Assembly (NCBI RefSeq): GCF_963675165.1
Contig: NC_087380.1
Coordinates: 1,479,803-1,543,802, forward strand
Reading direction: 5' to 3'
Source: Halichondria panicea
Taxonomy: Eukaryota > Porifera > Demospongiae > Suberitida > Halichondriidae
DNA length: 64,000 nucleotides
Part shown: positions 42,263-53,400 of the stretch, piece after piece
Layout of the letters: every line of letters starts with the position of its first letter
Numbering within the stretch: position 1 is the first letter of the stretch
The notes under the pieces: model-generated
Database searches by the model: none
Told to the model about the DNA's origin: nothing
What the model saw: only the letters and a program-made list of their open reading frames with translations
Translations under genes and position numbers: made by a program

Positions 42263-45200
42263 ATGTCTTCGTGTGTCCCCTGCCTCTGCTGGGTAATAAA
42301 GGGAGCAGCCAAGGAGGTCCCAGACAAGGTGAGTCATCGCTGCATTGGACAATGGCACAATAGCTACTAGCTGCCTACTGAGCAATATTTATTAATGGTG
42401 TGTGTGTGTGTGTGTGTAGGTGAAGCTCTCTAAAGAGGAGGTGCAGGGCTTGTTACAGCATGCACAGGATGAGCTCAAGTGAGTGATTTAAATTAGTAAA
42501 CGTTTTTATAGCCATTAAATTCAGACCAAAATTGATTATTTGGACTAGGCTTTAACTGAGTGTGTATATTGTACCTGTTAGCCCTCTGTAATTATCTGTG
42601 TTGTCAATTTAGCTGGTGTGTGCAGTAACCTTGTGTCCCATCACGTCCTAGACCTCAAACAATTACTTACGAATATAATCACCATTTTTTGTCTTACAAA
42701 CTTTGCTTTATACTGTTTATCATATCTGTGAAAAATAATTATATTATTGTCATATGTAACCTTGTGTGTGCAGAGACATGGGACTGAGTGATAGGGTGAC
42801 TCTGGATGTGGGATCAGGAGACGAGGAGGCTAACGACGACGACAGCAGTTGCCATGACAATGAGAAGGACGAGGGCATTGAGTCGCTCTATGACTTGGAG
42901 AACTATGACAATGACAAAGGTGTTCAAAAAATACCCAAGTAAGATTATATTTACCCCCTCCACTGTACAGGTGAGTCCATGTCTGGAGCTGGCATGGGTA
43001 ACAGTCTCTCTGGTCTGGCCTACTTTGCTTCCAATGAGGACGACCCTTACATCACCCTCAAGAGTGTGGTGAGCACAGTGTGTGTACTGCAGTGTGTTGA
43101 CCTAACCATACCAGGGATGTGCCCACACTGGTCGCTGGTGGACGGTACTAACCACCTCTAGGACCTATAGTTTACCACATGTTAGGCTCTAAAACGGCAA
43201 ATTTGTGTGTTGAATTGAAATTAAGGATTGCAAATAGCCACTGGAAAATTATCAAATCGAATTATTATACTCTCAAGTGTTACAGGTATATGAAATATTT
43301 TCTCCCCCCCACTGTAGGCGGCCCAGGATGATGATACTGATGACTACAGGGTCTTACCCTCGGACAATCTACTGGTAGTGGGTAGGGCAGAGGAGGACTT
43401 CAGTAGTCTAGAGGTTCATGGTGAATTATGCTGAGTAACTCCTTTTTAAGGTGTCTAAACGCTCTCACTTCTCTGTCCAGTCTACAGTGAGGGTGATGAC
43501 CACGCCTACAGTCATCACGAGGTATTGTTGACCGCCTTTCCCCTCGCACTCGAGTGGATGGACTTTGACCCTGAGCAACCTGACAAGAAAGGTACGATGA
43601 TTATTCTACTAAAGTAATCTCTGTATAATTTATAGCAGCCATTTAGAATAATAATGTCCCAGTAGCTGAAGAAGTGTTCTCTCTAAGAGCTCAAATTTGA
43701 TAATTAGATGTACTTTAATTTTTCACTTGATTTTTGTTTTGTTATTGTGTAGGTAACTACGTTGCCGTGGGAAGCATGTCTCCAGTGATAGAGGTGTGGG
43801 ATCTGGACGTTGTGGATAGTTTGGAGCCGGTGTTTGTGCTGGGTGACCCGGCTCGACTGGTAGCAGGGCAGATGATGAGTGATAAGGTGGCAGCAAAGAA
43901 AGACAAGAAGAAAGGCAAAAATAAGGTGGTTAAAATCTTATTAATTACTGTAACAGTACCTTAAAATTATGCTACCAATGGCTTATAAATACATGTAAAG
44001 AAATTCTCGAATATAGCCACACCGTACATTTGTACAATAGTTTAAAGTATACCGATTGTACATGCTACATACTAACCACTGCACACACACACACACGCCC
44101 ACACAGTCCTCCCTGCCAGCCGAGCCAGCGGACGGTCACAGTGATGCTGTGTTGGGGCTCTCCTGGAACCACCTGGTACGCAATGTGCTGGCGAGTGCCA
44201 GTGCTGATTGCACTGTGAGAGTGTGGGATATGAGCTGGCCTCGCAGTGTTCTCAAGCTCAAGCACAAGGATAAGGTGGGTCTAGTCACTGTGTGCGTGCG
44301 TGCGTGCGTGCGTGCGTGCGTGTGTGTGTGCAGTGTACAGTGTACAGTGTATGTGTGTACAGTGTATGTGTTGTTAGGTGGAGCATGGTTGCATGTGTAG
44401 CAGTGTACAGTTGATTGAGTGGACTTGCAATAAATTTTCGAACACCACAATTATTTTGATTGCGAGATAATTATAATCATTATCCTTAGTACATGTACAA
44501 TTACTACTATAAAATCTTGTGGTTTTGTTGTTTTAGCGTACTTTCTGAACTTATCTATAAAATGATGTTAACTTTGTTTGCAATGTTTTTGGGAGCTATG
44601 TGGCTAAGCTAAATGAAAATGTGTTTAGTAGTGGTGGCATTTGTAGTTGTCAGGGAGTTGTCTTACTCTCCCCCCCATCCCTCAGGTTCAGAGTGTGCAG
44701 TGGCATCCCTACTCTCCCGAGCTGCTGGCTACCGGAGGCTACGACAAGTGAGCTACACTTTCAGTTTCAATTCGTACAGAGTCATTATGAATGTTTGTAT
44801 CCCCCAGACATGTTCATCTGTACAACTGCAAAGGTTCAGAGGTCAGTAATGTGTTCTCTATCCTACATGTAGCATTATCATCATTACGCATTCTATAAAA
44901 TAAAAAGTACATAAATTGTTTTTGCGATGCAATAATTTTCTTTCTGATGGTGAAAAATGTTGATTTCAGTGTTGTGTGTACAAGATACAATGTATACTAG
45001 CTGTTTGTGTTTCCATAGAAACCTGTGAGGAGTTGGAATGTGAAGGGTGAAGTTGAGAAGTTGGTTTGGAACCACTTGAAACCAGAGCAGCTGTTGGTGA
45101 GCCTCTTGCTCTTGTGTTACTGACACTGTTTAGTCTCCCCCCCCTCTCAGGCCGCCACTGACAAGAGCACAGTGTGGTGTCTGGACAGAGACGATGGATC

Positions 45201-45763
45201 TGTACTGTTCCAGATACACGCTCACACAGGCCCTATCACAGGTAGAATTGCGTTAGAATGCAACATGTGTGTATTGTACTGCAATACTGTACCATCACAC
45301 AAATCAAGCTAGAGTTCACTTTCCTTGATTTACTGCTACCTACAGGCGTATAATTATGTGTAAATTATGAGAGTGCCTTTTCACTAGACTAGTGAGCACT
45401 TGTCTTCTCCCCATGCAGCGCTGTGTCTGAGTCCACTGGTTCCTGGTCTCCTAGTGACTGGTAGTGCTGACGACTCTCTCAAGTTCTGGGACATTCTGGA
45501 CTGCAAGCCAACCTTTCTCTTCAACAGGGACATGCACATGGTGAGTAGTCCGGGACTGTACTGCCCTCAACATGTTGGATTTTAACACATCGTTTGAAAG
45601 ATTTATTTCTAAGCTTTCAGAAAATCAGAATGGATCAGGTTACGGCTGTTACTGCAAGCCCTCCCCCCTACTCAATTTAATCTATCATTTGGGGACTCTA
45701 GCTGCCATAACTTAAAATGTCATGTCTTCAATTCAAACAATTTTTATGATTTTCTGAAAGCTT

Positions 45764-45819
<56 letters not shown>

Positions 45820-46525
45820 TGTGTGTGTTGCGTTTGTGATTTATGTTGTAGTGTTCTCAGTGTGATTGTTACACAGGGAGCAGTACATTGTGCTCAGTTC
45901 TGTGTGGACACTCCGTACACCCTGGCAGTGGGTGGGGAGAAAAATGGCTTCCACATCATTGACGCCAGCCGACTGCTACCAGGTATCGTATTTTGTCACT
46001 ATAGTCATTGCAGGGAAGGTTGTGCATAATTATGTACTTTTCTAGAATTATAAATACTATTTCAAAAATAATTTCAGTTCTTCCGTGTGTTTTTGTATAT
46101 AGTGACCCAGCGGTTCAAGAAGAGAGGCTTCATGGTCCCAACTGATGGCTCTCCAACTGATAGCTCTCAGGACGTACCAGTGACATCTGCCTCTGAGGAT
46201 GGCCACACCACTGAGGAAACTGAGGAATCTGCTGACCAAGTAAGTCAACCCCCCACTCCACCCACACACACACACACACACTTTGGAGCAATTTTACTGG
46301 CTTTATTTGACCTACTTGTATGCGTGTGCGCGTACTTTAGACCACACCTTTATTCATTGTGTGCAGGATATGATCGGAGAAGCCATGGAGACAGAAGAAG
46401 ACCCAAAGCCAAAACCACAGCAGAGAACTCTTGCTAGCTTTAGTAAAAGTGAACAGACTATTAAACCCAGTAAGAAAATAGGCTCAAAGAGAGTGTCTAA
46501 GTCTAAACTAAAGCGTAAACAGTAA
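42263..46525 (+). CDS. PWP1: PWP1 homologue, WD40 ribosome-biogenesis protein (570 aa)
   Basis: PWP1 is a nucleolar WD40 protein that supports Pol I transcription and pre-rRNA processing. Sixteen exons sum to 1,713 nt in phase: 42263-42328, 42420-42478, 42774-42919, 42971-43068, 43318-43420, 43481-43591, 43753-43925, 44107-44274, 44686-44747, 44808-44841, 45019-45096, 45151-45241, 45419-45540, 45877-45982, 46103-46239, 46367-46525. Diagnostic pieces are [20 protein letters not shown], the acidic YDLENYDND segment, [32 protein letters not shown] and [18 protein letters not shown] Lys-rich insert ([10 protein letters not shown]) precedes the repeats as in the human protein, and the C-terminal tail is basic ([11 protein letters not shown]). 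Confidence 0.93.
43109..43250. repeat. Dispersed intron repeat R1 (PWP1 intron 4)
   Basis: ATGTGCCCACACTGGTCG, then GGCAAATTTGTGTGTTGAAT and ATTGCAAATAGCCAC, recur at 52205-52340 (UBF-like intron) and in part at 23262-23310 (HEATR1 intron 6). All three copies lie inside introns. Confidence 0.7.
45609..45765. mobile_element. Small foldback element in PWP1 intron 13
   Basis: CTAAGCTTTCAGAAAATCA is inverted at TGATTTTCTGAAAGCTTAG. A related AAACTTTCAGAAAATCATTT word is seen at ~20155 in a HEATR1 intron. Non-coding. Confidence 0.6.
45772..45829. repeat. (GT)n microsatellite
   Basis: A GT tract of nearly 60 nt in PWP1 intron 13, directly after the foldback element. Confidence 0.95.
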
Positions 46526-46768
46526 TAGTTTTGTATTATCACTTAATAATAAATTATTCTGTTTTCATAATTATTGTGATGCCAGTATTTATATTAAATG
46601 TCCTATAATTATAGCTGCATGTAGCAATATTTCTATTGGCATGCATGCAGGTGCATGGTATGGTTGTAATTATATAGAGAGCTTCAAGTGTATACGGTTC
46701 AATCAGAAAATGGCCGGGGTTAATAATTATGTTGAGTTGATAATTATATAGCTTCGATTCAGAAAAGC

Positions 46769-47504
46769 TTATAATTCAGTTCTACTGTTCAGTACCTGCT
46801 GGATACCAGATCGCACACTCTTGAGGGCATCTTGCGCTGAGAAGAACTGCACCACATTTCCATCTGCATCCAACAGATATTTGCAGAAATTCCAACTTGG
46901 TCTCACAGAAGTTTGAGAATAGAGATGGTTGTACAGATCACATGACTTGTCACCCAATACGTCGATCTTGGAGAACAGAGGAAAATTGACGGCATATTTA
47001 GTCGTTGCAAAGTCTAGTATGTTTTTATTGGAGCCTGGTTCTTGTCGTCCGAACTGGTTACTAGGGAAACCAAGGACGGTGAAGCCTTTCCCCTCGTACT
47101 CTGATTGCAGCTGGACCAGTTCCTTGTAATTGCTGTCAGTATAGCCACACTCACTGGCTACATTAACAATCAGCAGAACCTATAGAAGAAAAAAAATGAT
47201 CGAGCTAATCTCTCAGCTGGTCATGTGTAAAAAACTGTAAGCTATTGGGTTGCATTGTATGTGTGAGAATATAATGCAACCTCTGTTCTAGGTAGTAGCT
47301 GTAATGTCATACACAACAATTATCTGTGCTGTACTAGTTGCATGCAGTGGTATTACTATAGTATAAACTTACTTTGCCCTTGTACTTTGCCATTGTTGTC
47401 TGTTCTCCTCTGATGGTGGTGAGCTCCAGGGAGTAGAGATCCACACTTCCCTGTACAGAGCCGCCTAATAGCAACAGGAACGCCAAAACTTTCAATTGCT
47501 GCAT
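46769..47504 (-). CDS. Cysteine-type glutathione peroxidase, GPX7/GPX8-like (180 aa)
   Basis: Exons 47504-47373 and 47179-46769 (543 nt). The start was chosen at MQQLKVLAFLLLLGGSVQGS, a clear signal peptide; an in-frame upstream ATG would bury it. The peroxidase motif NVASECGYTDSNY has a cysteine codon (TGT) at the catalytic position, residue ~55, instead of selenocysteine. FPSNQFGRQEP supplies the conserved Gln/Asn, and RPSWNFCKYLLD the Trp/Asn. Like GPX7/8 it lacks the oligomerisation loop of tetrameric GPX. GPX7 has FPCNQ with an extra Cys; here it is Ser. The C-terminus RTEL resembles an ER-retrieval signal. Probable role: ER-luminal peroxide-driven disulphide formation. Confidence 0.88.
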
Positions 47505-47610
47505 CTTTTCTGGTCTAAAAACTTGAGCTTTCCCTTTGTCCACTGCAACTGCACTGCACAATGAGCTATTGTTGTTCCACATGGGCAATCGAGCCCCTCC
47601 CCTCGGTCTC

Positions 47611-47618
47611 TGACGTCA
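47611..47618. promoter_or_regulatory. Perfect CRE/ATF site TGACGTCA in a bidirectional promoter
   Basis: The palindrome lies in the 201-bp spacer between GPX (ATG 47504) and the JMJD8-like gene (ATG 47706), roughly midway. bZIP proteins of the CREB/ATF group bind this sequence. Co-regulation of the two secretory-pathway genes is inference. Confidence 0.55.
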
Positions 47619-47705
47619 GATGACATAATGAACAAATAATAGATGGGCGTTACCTCTCAGTCAGAGAAGGCCACATCAAGTATTTACAGCTAAAAAGAAG
47701 ATAAA

Positions 47706-50066
47706 ATGAACAGAAAAAGAGGCAAAGGAAGTTACAATCTCAAGCAGAAGTCTCTATATGAAAGGCTGAAACAATCTGAAGGCATACTAAAGATTACTGA
47801 GCCGCAAGAAAAGCCAGATGGGGTAGAATTCGACCTGGCATTCTATGTAACTATATTCTTCTTCATACTGCTCACTGTGACCGTAACAGCAGTAATCATC
47901 ACACCTATGGCAAGGCTAAAGTTTCCTGCAATGTATTCAAGGAGCCATCACCCAGCGTACAATACACCAGAGGCAAAAACAGTAAATACCGACTCTAGTG
48001 ATGAGTTCACTCACAGTGGGGTCTCATGCAAACAGCTAATGGAGAGTGCTAGGATAATCCTCGACACTAAACCACAGAGAGAGTGGGAGGGAGCTCTGGA
48101 CCTACTAGCGACCTGTGCACTACAAGAGCCTGAAAATGTGAGCCCTCGTTGGAATTTGGCTGTAGCTTTACTGAAAATGGACAGAGGAGAGGAGGCGATT
48201 GGCTTCATCGATGAAGCTTTGACATTGGACCCAACTAATACGGATTTCTTAAAAACTGGAGGAGCATATCTACTGAAACAAGGTTACCACTCGGAAGTGA
48301 TCAGATGTTTGGAGTATTATCTTGAAGTGTCTTTACACGTTGTCAGCTGGGAGGAGTTGCTGGCTAGTATATCGATTCTTCGGGAGGATGAGTGGGAATT
48401 TCTCTATGATGCTGGCGGCGATATTGTACAAGTGCTGGAGATGCTACAAGCCTCTTATCTCAAGTCTACGTCACTAATTAAAGCTGGCTATTTGTACAAA
48501 GTATTGATTGGACTCAAAGGAGACAGCGTGGAACTTGAACTGTTAGGCGCTTATTCAGCATTTGCATTTGGCCTGGGAGATGTGGCAACTGGAATCAAGT
48601 ACCTGTGCAAGTATACAGAGAAGCAATACATTGCTCAAGGCTATGGAGATACTGGCCAGGCGTATGAAGTTGTCACGGCACACTCACTGAGACTACTCAC
48701 AGCTGGATTCGACTCGACTATCAACAGTATCGTCAAAAACTTACTGAATGGTGGTAGCCCGATATGGGAGGAGCTAATGTACAATTGTGATATGCAGGAG
48801 AACAACGCACTCAACTATTCTGTACTTGTTCGACAGTCGGACGTGAGAAAGATTCTTATTAGATGCATTCTAACTCAAGGTGTAGTTGATCAGTTGATTG
48901 GAAACGGTGCTGTTTTATACGCTGAAAACATATTTGGTTGGACCCCACTGCTACACGCTGCTGCTTTGGGTAGCCCAGAAGTAATCAAGCAAATTTTAGA
49001 CGTTGATCCAGACCCACTATCTAAAACTGTACTTGCTCAAACAGCTCTTCATGTGGCGGCCATTAGAGGCTCCTATTCGATTGTTGAACCGATGCTAAAA
49101 GCTGGATTGAAAGCCTCCGACAAGGATTACTTTAACAGAACTGCTCTCAACATTGCCTGCCTTCAACGATGGTCTGCCAAGGGTATGGCCAGGGCCCTGG
49201 GCGAAACACTACCACATGACTGTCCAGAGAAACCGGTCTACTCCCCTCCCCCCAAACTACACTCTCAGGGTGGATGGTTGGGTAACAGTGTCGAACTACC
49301 GAAAGAACTGACTAAAGAAAAATGTGATATTGACGTTATGTCGGTCGGAGACGTGCAAACATTCGTATTCGATTATCTCTCGCTACAAAGGCCAGTATTG
49401 ATTAGAAATGTCACCAATAATCATCAAATGAAGAGCTTGTACCAGCGATGGCAGAGAAACAAGTTTGAGCAAGAGTTTAGAACTTTGAAATTCACCGAAG
49501 TGGAGATTCCATACGCCGAATCTTTTGGATACAAAACTAGCAAACAAACCACAGTCAAGAAATTTATGACTAAAATGAGAAAGTTGAACCAGGAACAAAA
49601 GGACATCCAAAATTTTGCAGATTTTACCAATCCAACGTATATTTTTGAGACCATTTCGTTGGATTCAACGATCCTTGCTGACTTTACGATGCCGTCTGTG
49701 CTTGACCCAGACACTACAAATATCGATATTAACAAACTACAATTCTACATGGGACCTACGTTGTCTGGTTCACCTGTACATTTCCATAGAAACGCCTGGA
49801 ACATTTTAGTATACGGTCAAAAACGATGGTTTTTATACCCCCCTGATAAAGCCTTCTACTCGAAGCAACATGTACTCGACTGGTGGAAGGATAATCGAGG
49901 GGGCGGTGAGAGGGGGTGGTCTGAAACCCCGCCCCTTGAGTGCGTCCAATACCCGGGTGACTTGATGTTTGTCCCGGACATGTGGGGGCATGCTGTTATC
50001 AATCTAAAAGAAAGTATTGGACTAGCCTCAGAGTTTGTGTACGGTACTTCCGAGTTTTCCATCTAA
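47706..50066 (+). CDS. Membrane-anchored ankyrin protein with C-terminal JMJD8-like cupin (786 aa, intron-less)
   Basis: One exon from ATG 47706. A basic N-terminus (MNRKRGKGSYNLKQKSLYER) precedes one membrane segment at residues ~46-68 (YVTIFFFILLTVTVTAVIIT), giving a type II topology. Residues ~105-360 are helical and TPR-like (PRWNLAVALLKMDRGEEAIG). Residues ~411-490 hold ankyrin repeats (GWTPLLHAAALGSPEVIKQI, QTALHVAAIRGSYSIVEPML). Residues ~545-786 form a JmjC/cupin_8 domain closest in my reading to JMJD8: VHFHRNAWNILVYGQKRWFL, PPLECVQYPGDLMFVPDMWG, then HAVINL. The first metal motif reads HFH instead of HxD, as in JMJD8 (HWH), so 2OG-dioxygenase activity is uncertain. The domain would face the ER lumen if type II. 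Confidence 0.82.
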   Translation: MNRKRGKGSYNLKQKSLYERLKQSEGILKITEPQEKPDGVEFDLAFYVTIFFFILLTVTVTAVIITPMARLKFPAMYSRSHHPAYNTPEAKTVNTDSSDEFTHSGVSCKQLMESARIILDTKPQREWEGALDLLATCALQEPENVSPRWNLAVALLKMDRGEEAIGFIDEALTLDPTNTDFLKTGGAYLLKQGYHSEVIRCLEYYLEVSLHVVSWEELLASISILREDEWEFLYDAGGDIVQVLEMLQASYLKSTSLIKAGYLYKVLIGLKGDSVELELLGAYSAFAFGLGDVATGIKYLCKYTEKQYIAQGYGDTGQAYEVVTAHSLRLLTAGFDSTINSIVKNLLNGGSPIWEELMYNCDMQENNALNYSVLVRQSDVRKILIRCILTQGVVDQLIGNGAVLYAENIFGWTPLLHAAALGSPEVIKQILDVDPDPLSKTVLAQTALHVAAIRGSYSIVEPMLKAGLKASDKDYFNRTALNIACLQRWSAKGMARALGETLPHDCPEKPVYSPPPKLHSQGGWLGNSVELPKELTKEKCDIDVMSVGDVQTFVFDYLSLQRPVLIRNVTNNHQMKSLYQRWQRNKFEQEFRTLKFTEVEIPYAESFGYKTSKQTTVKKFMTKMRKLNQEQKDIQNFADFTNPTYIFETISLDSTILADFTMPSVLDPDTTNIDINKLQFYMGPTLSGSPVHFHRNAWNILVYGQKRWFLYPPDKAFYSKQHVLDWWKDNRGGGERGWSETPPLECVQYPGDLMFVPDMWGHAVINLKESIGLASEFVYGTSEFSI

Positions 50067-50477
50067 CTTAATTATGGAATGTTTTTTTAAACCAGTATTA
50101 TTCTTGTTATTCTTGTTATATTCTTGTTATATTAACACATTATTTTGATAATTTAAAAGCTGCTTTTTTCCCCGGATTTGTAGGTTAATTAGTCACTCGT
50201 CATAAATTATTATGCAGATCTTCAATATTACTTTATGTATATTATTATATATAGCTGTTATGTATTTACTGTAAAATTATATTTTTTGCTATTTAGAGAC
50301 CATGCCATTAATTTTATATGACAATAATGGTTCCAATTTCAGACTCATAATCATTAAAAGCTGCCAAACAAGTTCATGTATGAAATTGACACTCAAAACA
50401 CAATACTTACATACACATGTATGTAACGAAACGAATATCAACAAACAAATCAATATAATTATAAATGCTGTATAAGT
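50067..50477. other. Convergent intergenic region
   Basis: AT-rich sequence between two 3' ends. A TTCTTGTTATAT word is repeated at ~50102-50130. No gene or structured element is seen. Confidence 0.6.
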
Positions 50478-53400
50478 TCATTGGTCAGAATCTGACGAGT
50501 CATCTGATGTCAGAATAGAGTCAGGTGACTTGTCACGTGATTTAGAGTTGAATATAGCAACAGCAGACTTGGGTACGGGGGAGTGCTCATCTGACAACTG
50601 CAGGGGAACAGAAACAAGTGAAATACCCCAATACAACAAGAAATGCATAAATAAAAAATACAATAATTAATAATTAATTGAATACCAACACCTCCACATT
50701 GAGGTATTGTACTGTACACGTACTCATTGTAAGGTTTCACTGTACACACACACACACACGTGTACCCGTTCACCCACACACACACACGCCTGTCGTACCT
50801 GCACACACCACACACACACACACCACACTCACATACACCTCACACACACATTCACCCACCCACACGTGGTTAGTTCCACTCACTTGTTCAGTGTCAGACT
50901 TCTCACTCTCGCTAGGTACTACCACACCCCCTTGTGCCACGCCCCCCTCACTCTCCTCCTCCCCCTCTGATGATGATGTGTCATAGTCTGTCTCTTCGTT
51001 TATCACGTGGAGAGGTCTACCAGGAGTGGCGACCATGCTGGTCTGAGTGGAGGTGTCCTCAGACTTGCTCTTCTTGCCCCTGTGTGCGGTGTGTGTGTGT
51101 GTGTAGTGTGTGGGTGGGCAGGGTAGTTTTACAATGTCGGGCAGTTAATAAGTGTAGAGCTTATTACAGGGGGCTATAACATACTGATTCTTGGCTAAAC
51201 AAATTCATCATAATTATGATGTCTCTCTTACTTGGAGAGTAGGTCTTTGGCATCTGGGTAGGTTTCGTGAAAGATCTTCATTTGCTCCTTGTGGCGTCTC
51301 TTCTCATTGTCATAGCTTTCTTTGTACTTTGCCTAGCCATAAGAAACACAGCGATAAAAACCAGCACCACTAATAAACACAAGTACATGCACCTGTTGTG
51401 TTGAGATCATATCTTTCCACTTCATTGAAAGCTTGAGAGTTATTTGTTTGGAATTTAGTTCAGGATGCTGTTTCTGGACCTTTGATCTTTTGGCCTTGCA
51501 GAAGAGCATGTAGGCAGAGGGAGGTGGCTTGGGGAGGAAGGCCTTCAGCTGTCGTTGTGTGGGCGTGTGTGTGTATGTGTGTGGGCGTGTGTGTGTGGTG
51601 TGAGGGGGGGATTTTATAAACAGTAAATACTGTATACATGTACTTGTAATAAACAGCATGGTAGCATTGACAATCTCTAACCTCTTTGATTCGTTTCTCT
51701 TCAGGGGTCAAGCTATCGTCATCCTTGGCCTTACTACGCATCCTATTAAGAAGAAATTACACAAATCAATATTTGTATGTACAGTGGCAGTATTGCTTTA
51801 CACCGCGTACACGTGCGTATTCAACAGATACCATATGAAGTGACGTCACTGTACAGTATATGGTAATCAATGTCCACACACTAATTAACTTTATTTGCTA
51901 AATATAGACCCGGACTAAGTACATGTGTATATATGGTAACGAACACTCAACGTCCACGTATACTACATCACATGACCTATCACATGACCTACCCACCTCG
52001 TGGGGACTTTAGCGTCCGGATGGTGGCTGTAGAAGTCAGCGAGCTTGGCTTTATACTCAACCTTGAGGTCTTGGTACTGCTGTCGATACTTGTCTTGTTT
52101 CTCTGTGCCAATGGACTGCCACTTGGCACCTGTACGAGTGGGTGGAGTGGAGTGGAGTGAGTGGGTATACAGTCTAGAAGGAGAGGAGGAGTACATGTAC
52201 TTGCATGCAGGAATGTGCCCACACTGGTCGGTGGTGGTTGGTACCACACCTAAACAAAAATAACCTCCTCTTAGACATTAAAAGAAGCAAATTTATGTGC
52301 TGAATTGAGACCGAGGATTGAAAATAGCCACCACTTGGGAAATGCTGGACACATTACTGTTGTAATAGTATATGGATTAAGCATATAATTATAAATGCTT
52401 AATTATTTCTGTATACAGTCAGTACACACAGTGACAGTATAGAGAAGGCATCACAAGGAACTTAGTGCAGTCACCTCACTACGGTCCATGGGGGGGCGGG
52501 GTCTCACCTAATTTCTTGGCTATTTCCATCATCTTTATGCCAGGGTGTTTGGCTCTCATAGCGGCCGTCTTGATGCGCACAAACAACATGTAGGGAGTGG
52601 GAGGGGCCTTGGGGAACTCACTCTTGAACTGGAGGGACAAAACTAAATATTATCTGGAACAACTTTTTTCATTTGCTTCACAGTACATCGTTTAATGCTC
52701 AAATTTCTCTGCGTATAACATCTCCACCAGTTACAGTACATACACTCCCTTCTGTCACCTGTTCCCTGACACCAGCTCTGTTGACCTCCGCTGTGGTTAT
52801 GGCAGTGTACGGCTTGAGCTCATCTCGTATGGCCGTCAGGGACTTCCCGGGAAACTGCAAACACGTACACAATACAAAGTATATTAATTATCATAACAAT
52901 TATCGGCTAAAGCATTGGTGTAAGTTCCAGCTAATTTTGGCCCCGAGTTGAGTATTTGCTTCCATGTAGCTACCCACGATTTTTTCTAAAGGATTGCAAT
53001 TGGACAATTCAAACTACATCTCAAACAATTGACAATGCCAAAATACGAAGCAATCTAGAACGCCACTTATAGCTGCTTCTCAAACCATCACTCAAAAGGT
53101 CGCTAATTGAAACACGCACCTCTTTTTTAATGAGACACCAGATGAGCTCTAGATCTTTGGCTGATATGAACCCGGCAGACATCATGTTCCAGTTGACAGT
53201 TGCCTCGTTCTCCCGCGGGTCAGTCTCCATCATCAGAGCCTGGCTCACGGCACGGTACATGACCAGCGACCCAACATGCTTGCTCCAAGCTGTGTACATG
53301 TGTGTGTGAGTGGGGTGTGTCCAAATACAGTATACTGTAATAATGATAGTGTATACCGTATTAAATGTTTTGCGAGCATCAAACATTTGCGAACTTTGCG

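Noticed and set aside
47505-47590. Longer N-terminus for GPX starting MWNNNSSLCSAV
   Set aside because: It would place the hydrophobic signal peptide internally; the start at 47504 fits the family better.
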